From: Clostridiaceae bacterium | GTDB lineage: Bacteria; Bacillota; Clostridia; Lachnospirales; Lachnospiraceae | Length of the DNA: 40,924 bases | Assembly: GCA_910575585.1 (NCBI GenBank) | Contig: CAJTGF010000045.1 | Coordinates: 2,822 to 43,745, forward strand | Direction: 5' to 3' | Shown here: positions 1 through 7,187 of the stretch, one piece after another | Layout of the letters: each line of letters begins with the position of its first letter | Numbering within the stretch: the stretch's first letter is position 1 | Notes under the pieces: generated by a model | The model's input: only the letters and a program-made list of their open reading frames with translations | The model's database searches: none | Told to the model about the DNA's origin: nothing | Program-made: the position numbers and the translations under genes

Positions 1-1
1 G

Positions 2-190
2 GCAAGGGGATTAAAAACATTCCCAACAGGCGGCGGTATCATCGACATGGAAATACGTCATGCAACCTTGGATTGGGTTGCCGATTATTTCCTGCCATTT
101 GGAATCAATGCAACTGTCTTAGAACCACCAGAACTTGTGGAGCTAATGAAACAAAAGATATACGAATTACATCAGCATTATTGTAGGTAA
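2..190 (+). CDS. WYL-domain transcriptional regulator, C-terminal end (partial)
   Basis: The window opens inside this gene, so only the last 62 codons before TAA are visible. The readable tail contains a T-G-G-G turn, then DMEIRHATLDWVADYF and ends with ATVLEPPELVELMKQK. This pattern (a W in the last helix pair, then a 'LEP..L' stretch and a basic helix) is typical of the C-terminal extension of YafY/WYL-type regulators, which join a DeoR-like HTH to a ligand-sensing WYL domain. The HTH and WYL core lie outside the window, so the effector cannot be guessed. Family assignment is from the tail only and is moderately sure; it could also be a closely related HTH-11 protein. Confidence 0.6.
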   Translation, partial: ARGLKTFPTGGGIIDMEIRHATLDWVADYFLPFGINATVLEPPELVELMKQKIYELHQHYCR

Positions 191-248
191 GCTTCCCTAT
201 AACCCTATTATACTTATCGGTTCAATTATATTATCAGCCACATCCAGT

Positions 249-270
249 GGTTATTCATTGACATCAACAG
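249..270 (+). repeat. 22-nt promoter-like repeat shared with the second blaI promoter
   Basis: These 22 bases, containing TTGACA, are identical to 5345-5366, where they form the -35 region of the second blaI gene. The flanks are also similar: CATCCA just upstream and CTACT just downstream in both. Here no blaI gene follows. An open stretch with no recognisable domain runs to a TAG at about 331-333. The site is best read as a leftover of a blaI-type promoter. Otherwise 191-343 shows nothing I recognise. Confidence 0.5.
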
Positions 271-344
271 GCTACTATCAAAAAATGTATAAAGAAAGCC
301 TTGTCAAAAGCGGCACTCATAAAACAGCATAGGATTGTTTTCGG

Positions 345-385
345 GAAACGGCGTAGCTTCGGCTATGCCGTTTCTCCGTTTTTCA
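345..385. terminator. Intrinsic terminator with TTCG loop, between convergent genes
   Basis: AAACGGCGTAGC and GCTATGCCGTTT form a stem with one G-T pair around a TTCG tetraloop, followed on the plus strand by CTCCGTTTTTC. It lies between the plus-strand remnant region and the minus-strand anti-sigma gene, so it may work in both directions. The 90 bases between it and the anti-sigma stop codon (about 388-478) show no gene. Confidence 0.75.
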
Positions 386-478
386 GATCATTGAGCAGGG
401 AGTACTTCCACAAGGCCATAGGAAATATCAATCTGCTGTCGGAGAATTTTCCGTTGGCATTATCTTTGTAAACATGCT

Positions 479-1225
479 TTATGGAATAGAATTCACTACA
501 TCAAGGATTTCTTCCGCAGAAAGGTCATCTGGGGAAACCCCAATATACACATCCTCATAAGCAAAATGAAAGATTCCATTGTCGTCTTTTGTTTCTAAAT
601 ATTCCCGCAAATCCTTAAAAGAGTATATAGGTTTATTTGTCCTTGGCTCATGGTCCATAATGAGAACAACAAAACTTGAACCAAATAGGCTTGGGTCTGC
701 AACTGCAACTCTGCCATCATCGTTAGCGGGAGCCGTTGTTATTTCATCATTGCCTGTTGTATAAGTTACCCGAAGTAAGTGATATTTTGTTCCGTTTTTC
801 ATAGTTGTTTCATATAGACTGGCCTTACCAAAATGATAGCCAGCGGGCAAATCAGCAGGCAAGTGATTTCCTAATCCCGGTATTCCGTAGGCGGTATTCT
901 CATCAACGCTTTCTATGGTCGCATCTAAAACATCTCGAATATCCTCGGTGGCCGGATATACAGCCATACTTTCAATTACCGGGTCAACACCCTCCGGATG
1001 TTCCCCTGGAGTAACAATGCCGCCGGGAATGCTCGGGCCGCCGCTCGGTTCCCTCAAAATGCCCGGTAGTGTCAGTGCTGTTGCTGTGATAATCAGGCCA
1101 GCACAAGCTGCCATAGCCCCCCATTTGACCGCTTTATTGTATCGGACCCGCTTATATGCTTTCGCATCTTGCACAGCCTCATCGTTAATCGCTCCAACAG
1201 CATCCAAAATATTTTCAACTTTCAT
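479..1225 (-). CDS. Membrane-anchored anti-sigma factor-like protein
   Basis: The 248-residue protein has a short basic cytoplasmic N-terminus (KAYKRVRYNKAVKW), one membrane segment at about residues 35-56 (GAMAACAGLIITATALTLPG), a Pro/Gly-rich linker and a polar C-terminal domain that would lie outside the cell. The start codon overlaps the stop of the upstream ECF sigma gene by one base (TAATG), so translation is coupled and the two products are probably made in equal amounts. This gene order and topology are standard for a sigma factor and its negative regulator. No named anti-sigma domain (such as ZAS) is evident and there is no H-x3-C-x2-C motif, so the role is inferred from context. The extracytoplasmic part resembles no enzyme I recognise. 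Confidence 0.6.
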   Translation of the reverse strand: MKVENILDAVGAINDEAVQDAKAYKRVRYNKAVKWGAMAACAGLIITATALTLPGILREPSGGPSIPGGIVTPGEHPEGVDPVIESMAVYPATEDIRDVLDATIESVDENTAYGIPGLGNHLPADLPAGYHFGKASLYETTMKNGTKYHLLRVTYTTGNDEITTAPANDDGRVAVADPSLFGSSFVVLIMDHEPRTNKPIYSFKDLREYLETKDDNGIFHFAYEDVYIGVSPDDLSAEEILDVVNSIP

Positions 1226-1782
1226 TACAAAAATTCCTCTCTTTCCAACCGGTTTAGAAGATTTTTCCGTTGCCTGTGTAACATCATTTTTACTTTGCTT
1301 TGTGAAAACCCAAATCTTTGAGCAATCTCGCTAATCGGGTCAAAATACCAATACCTGCAGATGAAAACCCGGCGTTCCATAGGAGACAGCGACATAACGA
1401 AACTGTCAATTAGCTGTACCAATTCTGCGGCCTCCACCTCATGCTCTACGTTTTGGTTAGAGGGAATACAGTCAGACAGTTCGTCAAGTACCAGCACGAT
1501 CTCACCGCCGCCTCGCTTTTTTGCAGTACGTCCACGCCATTTGTCAATAGATATTCTCCGTGTAATTTTACCTAAAAATGTTGAGAGGATAGACGGACGG
1601 TGGGGCGGAATGCTGTTCCATGCGTCAAGGTAAGTATCATTTACACTTTCGTCTGCGTCCTCTATATTTCCGAGGATGCCATAAGCGATGGAATAGCAGT
1701 AATTTCCGTACTTTTTAGATGTTTCTGATATTGCATTTTCAGAGCGCGCCCAATAAAGGTTGACAATGCTGTCATCTTCCAT
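1225..1782 (-). CDS. ECF-type sigma-70 family RNA polymerase sigma factor
   Basis: This 185-residue protein directs RNA polymerase to alternative promoters. Region 2 is visible in the first 90 residues (YGNYCYSIAYGILGNIEDADESVNDTY, given here as YSIAYGIL then DADESVNDTYLDAW), with FLGKITRRISIDKWRG as the -10 recognition helix. Region 4 follows at about 130-180 (LSPMERRVFICRYWYF, then SEIAQRFGFSQSKVKMMLHR). An AAAGGAGG site sits only one base before the first ATG (1788) but seven before the next one (1782), so I chose 1782. It is followed directly by its membrane partner at 479-1225. A perfect 7-bp inverted repeat lies just upstream. Family assignment is firm; the stimulus is unknown. Confidence 0.88.
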   Translation of the reverse strand: MEDDSIVNLYWARSENAISETSKKYGNYCYSIAYGILGNIEDADESVNDTYLDAWNSIPPHRPSILSTFLGKITRRISIDKWRGRTAKKRGGGEIVLVLDELSDCIPSNQNVEHEVEAAELVQLIDSFVMSLSPMERRVFICRYWYFDPISEIAQRFGFSQSKVKMMLHRQRKNLLNRLEREEFL

Positions 1783-1803
1783 TTCCATACCTCCTTTGTC
1801 CCC

Positions 1804-1825
1804 AGATAGAGTTCTTCATCTATCT
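1804..1825 (-). promoter_or_regulatory. Inverted repeat in the leader of the ECF sigma gene
   Basis: AGATAGA and TCTATCT, each 7 bp and perfectly complementary, are separated by 8 bases and lie just upstream of the sigma ribosome site. They could be an operator or an RNA hairpin. I could not assign a clear -35/-10 pair to this gene. Confidence 0.4.
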
Positions 1826-1959
1826 ACTCGAAAAATAATCGTTTAGGTCACAGTCATTTTGAAAAAGTTTAGAAAAACGAACAACGGCCTTACATCCCGA
1901 AGCACAGTCGCCCCATGTTAGCGTTTGTAGAACGAACAGGGTACAGGACATATAAACAG

Positions 1960-1990
1960 CCAGAGGCTGTCGCAAGTTGACAGCCCCTGG
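1960..1990. terminator. Strong hairpin downstream of the Crp/Fnr remnant
   Basis: CCAG-A-GGCTGTC pairs with GACAGCC-C-CTGG around a 7-base loop, giving 11 pairs and one mismatch. No long T run follows on either strand, so termination is plausible but unproven. It lies between the Crp/Fnr remnant (stop at 2015) and the sigma operon. Otherwise 1826-2014 shows no gene. Confidence 0.45.
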
Positions 1991-2014
1991 TTATGGAATA
2001 AATATGTGATTCGC

Positions 2015-2176
2015 TCAAAGCAATCGAAATGTGTTTTTATGATAATCAATAACCCCATCACGCTTCATATAGGACAACTCTCGTGAAAGCGCGCTGCGTT
2101 CCACGTTAAGATATTCAGCCATAGCGTTTCTATTCATTGGAATGGCAAATGTCCTTTTTTGTTGTTTGCGGGACAT
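2015..2176 (-). pseudogene. Crp/Fnr family regulator, C-terminal HTH remnant
   Basis: On the minus strand an open stretch of 53 codons reads SRKQQKRTFAIPMNRNAMAEY, continued by LNVERSALSRELSYMKRDG and VIDYHKNTFRLL before TGA. This is the winged-helix end of a Crp/Fnr regulator: the 'IP..R..MA.YL.V.RSA.SREL..M...G.I.Y.KN.F.LL' pattern is diagnostic. The cyclic-nucleotide-binding-like domain that should precede it is missing. The sequence 5' of it instead belongs to an unrelated stretch read on the other strand. It is a truncated, presumably dead gene. Confidence 0.75.
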
Positions 2177-2185
2177 CCGCCATAA

Positions 2186-2272
2186 ATGTTCTCTATGCCA
2201 CAGCTATTAACAGCCCTTTTAGGCGGCGGTGTTGCGCTGCTGGTACTTTCGCCATTAAAAAAGCTTAACTGA
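2186..2272 (+). pseudogene. Possible tail of a membrane protein
   Basis: A 28-codon plus-strand frame reads MFSMPQLLTALLGGG then VALLVLSPLKKLN before TGA. It looks like the last transmembrane helix of a transporter or membrane protein with a basic cytoplasmic end. A stop codon stands immediately upstream in frame and no ribosome site is visible, so it is at best a fragment. It abuts the Crp/Fnr remnant on the opposite strand, suggesting a deletion junction near 2175-2185. I cannot name the family. Confidence 0.25.
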
Positions 2273-2355
2273 TGCAAAGCATGGGTATTATGAAAAGCAA
2301 AAACAGCCACGGCGATACCTCCTTAGATACCGCTGTTAGGCTGTCTTAATCAAAA

Positions 2356-4554
2356 TTAAAACTTTTCTCTCTCGTCCATGCCCTCAAACTGCACTTGATT
2401 TTCGTCAATTGTGATTGTGATTAGATCGGTACTATATTCATCAGCCAAAGAAACCATTTTCGTTACGACATCGCGCTCGGTCAGCGTCAGCAAATCATCC
2501 AGCGGGGTTTCATTCCAAAAGGCTTCTATGGCACTGACGATACCGCCGATAGCGTAATCACGCTCGCCAATCGTCAAGCGATCTTTGTCTGCGATGTGAT
2601 AGGAAAACTGATACCACAAATTACACCAAGCGCCATAGCCCCTTTCTTCCGTATCTTTTGAAAGAATGATTCCGCCAAACCACGGATCTTCCTCCATGCG
2701 TCCGGTATTCAGGCTTTGTATCATACGGAAATTTTCTTCACCGGAAAGCGTCCTCGTCAACGTCACAAAAGCACGTTCCTCAACTGAGAGTTCCACCCGG
2801 TAATCATTTCGTGCGGCATCCTCCCCAATCCGATCCCATCCGTCAAGGTTTTCGTTAGCCCATTCCAGCAAGGCAGCATTAAAATCGGCCACGGTCATCT
2901 GTTGGTAATCGGAGGTTTTGAGAGCCAATAGTGAGGCATACTCCTCACTTGTGCCATATCCGTACTGGCGCGGCTCTTGTTCATTGAAGCCGGGATCATC
3001 AGTACTGGCGGGCAGGGTATCTACATAGCCAGAAAGCGGCATAAACCAAAATTGAATGGAAAGTTGCAGACATTTAAGGCTGTGCGCCTGGGCAAGGCCC
3101 TCAATTTTTGATTGAAGCGCCGCCGTCTGATCTCCCTGGAGTTCTTCCAAAGACATTCCCTGTAAAAGCGCTGGCATGGCATTTGCAACGCCGAGCCGCG
3201 CATCGTTGTACTCCCGGACGGTCAGCGTGTCTGCATCCAGTATCGTCATCGTAAGTTGATATTCCAGTGTCGCGTTGTCTGATGCCACATAATTTGTCGT
3301 TGCATAGCCGCCGAAGTCTCTTTCCTGCCATCTTTCGGCAATAAGCGGTTCTAACACATTAAACAGGAATGAGGCGGCTTCATTGTTGTCTTTCAAATCA
3401 TAAAGCGTTCGGTCCTGTGAAAAACGCTCCAGAAGCTCTCTATATTCGACTGTATCAATCAATTCAAAAATCTGTGTCCGAAACTCGGAAACGGTCATAT
3501 CCTCATAACCGTCAAGCTGTAACGCAAACAGCTTGTTATATTCTTCGTTGGTAAAGCCAGTATTAGGAACAGGGCTTAACCGATTATTTCCTGCTGCGGC
3601 AGAAGTGGCAAAAGCAATCGCGACTCCAGCAACCAAAACAACCGCAACACATGTGGCAATCAACGATGTTTTCTTGATTTTCATAATAGCGGTCACTCTT
3701 TCTTCAATGGCGTTTTTGCTAAAGCTGTTACATAGCGGGGTCAGACCGCTTTTTGTTTCCTCCATACTGATAAGTATCCGCGCATAAATCGACTTGTTTC
3801 CCGTTCCAAAAAGCCGAACAACCGCATCATCACAGGAAAGTTCAATATCACAGTTTGCCAGGATATACATAGCCCATACCAACGGATTAAACCAGTGGAT
3901 GCAGAGTGCCACAACCAAAACCAGCTTCGTGAAAGCGTCAAAACGCCGGATATGAACATACTCATGGGCCAAAACGTATGGAAGCGATTTTGTATCATTC
4001 CAGTCTGTACCCTTTGGCATCAAAATCACAGGCCGGAGAAAGCCGTAGGTGAGAGGGGCGCAAATCCGGCTGGACTGCCTAATGGCGATTTGACGCTTTA
4101 TTTTATGTGTAATAAGCCAGCTTTTTACAAAATCATTCTCCACAGGCAGAGAGGTCTGAAACTCCCGACGGCATCGGATATACGAAATTGCAAAAAACAG
4201 GAAACAGATAAGTGCGCCAACAGCCCAAATGACTGTCCATATGGGAATGGAGCTTCCCGTTTCATTGATACCGGCTGTACTTGGGAGCATTGTCATAGCC
4301 TGGGTTGGAGTGACCGGGATAAAGTTTGCAACAGGGGGCTGCTGTACCGCTTGCATAGCGGATGTCCTATGGCCTATGACCGAATAAACGCTAAACATGG
4401 ACGGTAAAGATAATGGGATCAACAAGCGCAATAGCGCAACCCCCCATAGTGCCAAAAAGGTCTTTTTCGGCAGTCTGTTAATTGCCAGCGCACGAATGAC
4501 AACAATCGCTAAAATTAAAATGGCACCGGAAAAACTCATTTGCAGTAAGCTCAT
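2356..4554 (-). CDS. BlaR1-type M56 membrane metallopeptidase with duplicated sensor domain
   Basis: This 732-residue protein is the sensor-protease partner of the BlaI repressor encoded just upstream. N-terminal membrane segments are at about 5-25, 33-52 and 105-127. The M56 zinc motif HEYVH is at residues 197-201, followed by IRRFDAFTK, with the third ligand Glu in ANCDIELSCDDAVV near 238. A fourth membrane segment lies near 298-320. The external part (about 325-732) contains two related units, each opening with a similar stretch (EEYNKLFALQLDGYEDMTVSEF and EEYASLLALKTSDYQQMTVADF share E-E-Y-x-x-L-x-A-L and M-T-V-x-x-F). No penicillin-binding SxxK sensor is recognisable, so the ligand is probably not a beta-lactam. 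The start lies 11 bases after the blaI stop, indicating an operon. Confidence 0.85.
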   Translation of the reverse strand: MSLLQMSFSGAILILAIVVIRALAINRLPKKTFLALWGVALLRLLIPLSLPSMFSVYSVIGHRTSAMQAVQQPPVANFIPVTPTQAMTMLPSTAGINETGSSIPIWTVIWAVGALICFLFFAISYIRCRREFQTSLPVENDFVKSWLITHKIKRQIAIRQSSRICAPLTYGFLRPVILMPKGTDWNDTKSLPYVLAHEYVHIRRFDAFTKLVLVVALCIHWFNPLVWAMYILANCDIELSCDDAVVRLFGTGNKSIYARILISMEETKSGLTPLCNSFSKNAIEERVTAIMKIKKTSLIATCVAVVLVAGVAIAFATSAAAGNNRLSPVPNTGFTNEEYNKLFALQLDGYEDMTVSEFRTQIFELIDTVEYRELLERFSQDRTLYDLKDNNEAASFLFNVLEPLIAERWQERDFGGYATTNYVASDNATLEYQLTMTILDADTLTVREYNDARLGVANAMPALLQGMSLEELQGDQTAALQSKIEGLAQAHSLKCLQLSIQFWFMPLSGYVDTLPASTDDPGFNEQEPRQYGYGTSEEYASLLALKTSDYQQMTVADFNAALLEWANENLDGWDRIGEDAARNDYRVELSVEERAFVTLTRTLSGEENFRMIQSLNTGRMEEDPWFGGIILSKDTEERGYGAWCNLWYQFSYHIADKDRLTIGERDYAIGGIVSAIEAFWNETPLDDLLTLTERDVVTKMVSLADEYSTDLITITIDENQVQFEGMDEREKF

Positions 4555-4564
4555 AGTTACCTCC

Positions 4565-4924
4565 TCATTCTAAATCGCCAACAATCTGTTTCAACTTTTC
4601 GATCTGTTCAGCGGAAAGTTTCTTCCTGCCGAGCAGAGTCGCAAATAGCTTATCAGCAGAACCGTCATAGACTTTATTGATCAGTTCGTTGGTTTCTGCC
4701 TCTTGGACGGACTCTTTCGGGATCAAGGCGCGGCACATAAAGCCCGGCTCGGAGCGTTCAATCGCCCCTTTTTTAATGCACCGCTTTATGAGAGTATAGG
4801 TCGTGTTTACATTCCAGCCCAACTGCCCGGTCAGTTGTTTAGCAATCTGCTTTGCCGGAATGTCCCCCTCTTTCCAGAGCACCTCCATTACTTTCAATTC
4901 AGAGTCAAAAAGTTTTACAGCCAT
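4565..4924 (-). CDS. BlaI/MecI family repressor
   Basis: This 119-residue winged-helix repressor binds dyad operators near its own promoter and is released when BlaR1 signals its cleavage. The DNA-binding half reads LFDSELKVMEVLWKEG, then AKQI and GWNVNTTYTLIKRCIKKG, the standard BlaI pattern. The C-terminal helices (ELINKVYDGSADKLFATLL) form the dimer. A longer frame to 4951 exists, but its ribosome site AAAGGAG lies inside that extension, ten bases before the ATG at 4924. Starting at 4924 also gives the same 119-residue length as the second BlaI. Three ACTACNNNNNTCTTA sites in its promoter region are likely its operators. Confidence 0.88.
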   Translation of the reverse strand: MAVKLFDSELKVMEVLWKEGDIPAKQIAKQLTGQLGWNVNTTYTLIKRCIKKGAIERSEPGFMCRALIPKESVQEAETNELINKVYDGSADKLFATLLGRKKLSAEQIEKLKQIVGDLE

Positions 4925-4943
4925 CAAACAGGAACTCCTTTCA

Positions 4944-5015
4944 TAAGACACCAGTAGTATTTTTAAAATTAAACTACCACAGTCTTAATGCTTTGTCAAT
5001 ACTACTCGTGTCTTA
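4944..5015 (-). promoter_or_regulatory. blaI-blaR1 promoter with three putative BlaI operators
   Basis: On the minus strand TTGACA (4994-4999) and TAGTTT (4971-4976) are 17 bp apart. The motif ACTAC-N5-TCTTA occurs three times: 4973-4987 and 5001-5015 in the plus-strand sense and 4944-4958 in the opposite sense. The first covers the -10 box, the second lies just upstream of the -35 and the third lies in the leader. This matches repressor operators, and the first half resembles the ACTA half-site of mec/bla operators. Confidence 0.65.
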
Positions 5016-5080
5016 AATCTTCCGAATATAAAATAGTCGGTAGTATGAAATACCAGGCGCAAAAGAGAGCCCAAGGGAAT

Positions 5081-5119
5081 GACGCAGCTGCGTCCTCACT
5101 TTTTGTTGCGTGTGCAACA
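5081..5119 (+). promoter_or_regulatory. Two palindromes upstream of the permease remnant
   Basis: GACGCAGCTGCGTC (5081-5094) is a perfect 14-bp palindrome followed by CTCACTTTTTG, so it may act as a weak terminator. TGTTGC-GTGT-GCAACA (5104-5119) is a perfect dyad that resembles MarR- or ArsR-type operators. A TATAAT follows at about 5140. The regulator that would bind is not in the window. Confidence 0.35.
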
Positions 5120-5182
5120 GGAAATTTGAGCAAATTGTACTATAATGAAAGTTGAAAAGCAAAGGAAAAGACGGTGGTAAAG

Positions 5183-5320
5183 GTGAACACAGTTTTTACT
5201 TATTGGTTTTACGGTTTAGCAGCGGTTTTACTCATTCTTTCCTTTGTGAAAGACACGAATAAAACACTGTTGTCCGATCAGGATAAAAAGGCAATCTATG
5301 AAAATGCGGACAAGCTATAA
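5183..5320 (+). pseudogene. Truncated permease (YraQ/DUF318-like), N-terminal end
   Basis: A GTG-started frame of 45 codons reads VNTVFTYWFYGLAAVLLILS then FVKDTNKTLLSDQDKK before an early TAA. The opening, one hydrophobic helix followed by F-V-K-D-x-x-K-T, matches the N-terminus of predicted permeases of the YraQ/DUF318 type, which should be over 300 residues long. The rest is absent and is replaced by the promoter of the second blaI gene. I call it a deletion remnant; a genuine 45-residue membrane peptide is a less likely alternative. Confidence 0.45.
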
Positions 5321-5344
5321 CAATACTGATCATCCATATCCGGC

Positions 5345-5382
5345 GGTTATTCATTGACATCAACAGACTACTGTGATAGTAT
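5345..5382 (+). promoter_or_regulatory. Promoter and operator of the second blaI
   Basis: TTGACA (5354-5359) and TAGTAT (5377-5382) are 17 bp apart. The dyad ACTA-CTGTGA-TAGT (5367-5380) lies between and over them. It has the ACTA-N6-TAGT half-site layout of mec/bla operators. The first 22 bases (5345-5366) are identical to 249-270. Confidence 0.65.
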
Positions 5383-5433
5383 ATGGGAAATGTACGATAA
5401 AGAACACACAATGAATATGAGGTGAACACGGGT

Positions 5434-5793
5434 ATGGAAAAGACACTGTTTGATTCAGAAAGAAAGGTAATGGAAGTAATCTGGAAAGAAGGAGAAGTAA
5501 CAGCCAAACAGATTTCCCTGACCCTACGTGATACCGTCGGCTGGAATAAGAATACCACCTACACGGTCATTAAAAAATGTATCCAGAAGGGCTTTATTGA
5601 ACGCCTGGAGCCGAATTTTGTCTGCAGGGCTCTCCTTTCCAAAGAACAGGCAGTTCAGGATGATACCAGGGAATTTGTAAACCGTGTCTTTGACGGCTCC
5701 GTCCCCCTGCTTTTTTCGGCGCTGTTATCCCAGAGGGCCCTGTCAAAAAAGGAACTGGAGGAATTAAAGCAAATGATCAATGAAATGGAGTGA
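5434..5793 (+). CDS. BlaI/MecI family repressor (second copy)
   Basis: A 119-residue BlaI paralogue. It reads LFDSERKVMEVIWKEG, then AKQISLTL, GWNKNTTYTVIKKCIQKG and ERLEPNFVCRAL, so it is alignable without gaps to the copy at 4565-4924. The upstream GTG at 5422 would extend it by four residues, but GAGGTG sits directly on that codon, while ATG 5434 lies 11 bases behind GAGG and gives the family length. The stop at 5793 is followed four bases later by the blaR1-like gene, so they form an operon. Its operator is the ACTA-N6-TAGT dyad just upstream. Because the neighbouring BlaR1 looks inactive, this repressor may be permanently on or may answer to the first BlaR1. Confidence 0.87.
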   Translation: MEKTLFDSERKVMEVIWKEGEVTAKQISLTLRDTVGWNKNTTYTVIKKCIQKGFIERLEPNFVCRALLSKEQAVQDDTREFVNRVFDGSVPLLFSALLSQRALSKKELEELKQMINEME

Positions 5794-5797
5794 GCCT

Positions 5798-6841
5798 ATG
5801 AACCTGCTGCAGATGAGCCTTTCGGCTTCCGTTCTGATTCTGATGGCCGTGGCCTTTCGGAAGTTCTTTTCTGACAGAATACCCAGAACCGTTTTTTCGC
5901 TGCTCTGGCTGCTTGCCTGGTGGAAGCTGATGATTCCCGTACCGACGGGCTTTCCTGTGCCTGTGGCGCATTCGTTAAGCGGAAAAATGCCGGATATCAC
6001 CGCGGCTTTATCTTTTTCGGCGGGAACCTGGCAGACAGCCGGGGCCGGACCAGACTTTGGATGGAATCTCCTTAAAATCCTATGGCTTTGCGGCGCTGTA
6101 GCTGTCAGCCTGTATATCGCTTATCTTCATGCCGCCAGTATGAAGAAATACCGCACAGCAATTCTCCTTAAGAAATCTTCCTGGATTCCCATGTGGCTGG
6201 AGCAGAAGCGTTCCTTCCGCAGAATTACCGTCCGAGTTTCGGACGAGATTGATTCCCCTTTAACCTATGGTATCTTCTTCCCGGTGATTCTGCTTCCAAA
6301 ACAGACCGACTGGGCGGACAAAGAGAGCATGAAGCTGATCCTGGAACATGAAGCGGCTCGCATCCGGCATCTGGATGCACTGAAAAAGCTGTGCCTGACC
6401 ATATCCTGTGTCTGCCACTGGTTTAACCCTCTGGTATGGCTCATGGCTGCCCTGGCCTGCCGGGATATGGAGCTGGCCTGCGATGAAGCCGTAGTCCGGG
6501 CCGTGGGAGGAGAAAACCGTAAGCTTTATGCCGATTTACTGGTAGAACTGGAAGCAAAGAGAGCCGGAATCAATCTTCTGACTTCCGGTTTTGGGCAAAG
6601 TCTTATAAGAGAACGAATCTTTCACATCATGAAAAAGAAAGAAAAAGCTTCCCTCACAGGAATTCTCCTTTCCCTTGCCATGACCATAAGCTGTATAACG
6701 GTTTATGGCGCAATGCCCTCCGGCACTTTTTCTCTGAACTTCCGGAAGGATGACCCGACCCTTGGAGGCATCTTTGAACTGTACTCCGTGGAAGAATGCT
6801 CATGTACGGTAAAAAAGCAAGAGACCGAAAACAAGAGATAG
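5798..6841 (+). CDS. BlaR1-like M56 protein, short and probably catalytically dead
   Basis: This 347-residue protein is homologous to the N-terminal half of the BlaR1 at 2356-4554 (MNLLQMSLSASVLIL against MSLLQMSFSGAILIL). It retains the membrane segments and the flanking signatures (SPLTYGIFFPVILLPK, LDALKKL, CHWFNPLVW, MELACDEAV). The zinc motif reads HEAAR (residues 184-188), however, where the family has HExxH. The codon at 6359-6361 is CGC, one transition from CAC. The protein also stops about 35 residues after the last membrane segment, so the external sensor is missing. I chose ATG 5798 because GGAG lies seven bases upstream and the N-terminus then matches its paralogue. It may be a decayed sensor or a non-proteolytic regulator. 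Confidence 0.8.
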   Translation: MNLLQMSLSASVLILMAVAFRKFFSDRIPRTVFSLLWLLAWWKLMIPVPTGFPVPVAHSLSGKMPDITAALSFSAGTWQTAGAGPDFGWNLLKILWLCGAVAVSLYIAYLHAASMKKYRTAILLKKSSWIPMWLEQKRSFRRITVRVSDEIDSPLTYGIFFPVILLPKQTDWADKESMKLILEHEAARIRHLDALKKLCLTISCVCHWFNPLVWLMAALACRDMELACDEAVVRAVGGENRKLYADLLVELEAKRAGINLLTSGFGQSLIRERIFHIMKKKEKASLTGILLSLAMTISCITVYGAMPSGTFSLNFRKDDPTLGGIFELYSVEECSCTVKKQETENKR

Positions 6842-6896
6842 ACCGCCAGCACCACACTATACCGAATCAAAGAACCAAAGACCAAAAGACAAGCAT

Positions 6897-6930
6897 TGTG
6901 GAAAAATCCAAAAGTTTAGATTTTTCCACA
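6897..6930. repeat. 12-bp perfect inverted repeat after blaR1, with DnaA-like ends
   Basis: TGTGGAAAAATC (6897-6908) and GATTTTTCCACA (6919-6930) are exact reverse complements around a 10-base loop. It could terminate the blaI-blaR1 operon. Each arm also holds TTTTCCACA, which fits the relaxed DnaA-box pattern TTWTNCACA. It sits at the outer edge of the iteron module. Confidence 0.6.
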
Positions 6931-7057
6931 AATCCAAACTTATATAAAATCCAAACTTTTCTGAAAACAGCTTGATAATTGGGGATTCTTGTCGGAAAAA
7001 GTTTGGATTTCGTTTCACAAAGTACAATACTCCAATTATGACAAAATGCGTAAAACA
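6923..7057 (+). repeat. Module part A, left copy (iteron segment)
   Basis: These 135 bp match 40785-40919 in the same orientation with one difference seen by eye (T/C near 6992). They contain three exact 12-mers AAATCCAAACTT: 6930-6941, 6947-6958 and, inverted, 6999-7010. No supported gene lies here; the open frame across it is a by-product of the repeat. A 130-bp spacer to part B (7058-7187) holds two more 12-mers, at 7119-7130 and, inverted, 7171-7182. Confidence 0.85.
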
Positions 7058-7187
7058 TTGCTATTTAGCTCTGTTTCAATCAATTTATTCTCATTTCTGA
7101 CAAGAGAAGTACAAAACAAAATCCAAACTTTTTTATCATAAAATGCCTTGAATAAAGGATTTACAGAGAAAAGTTTGGATTTCTTCT

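Noticed and set aside
2130-2312. Minus-strand GTG frame after AAGGAGGT at about 2312, with SCGIENIYGGCPANNK
   Set aside because: The ribosome site is good, but the frame overlaps the Crp/Fnr remnant in another frame and shows no family or precursor-peptide context.
6867-7058. Open frame starting MFYAFCHNWSIVLCET, repeated at 40726-40920
   Set aside because: It lies wholly inside the duplicated iteron module, has no ribosome site, and its conservation is explained by the DNA repeat.
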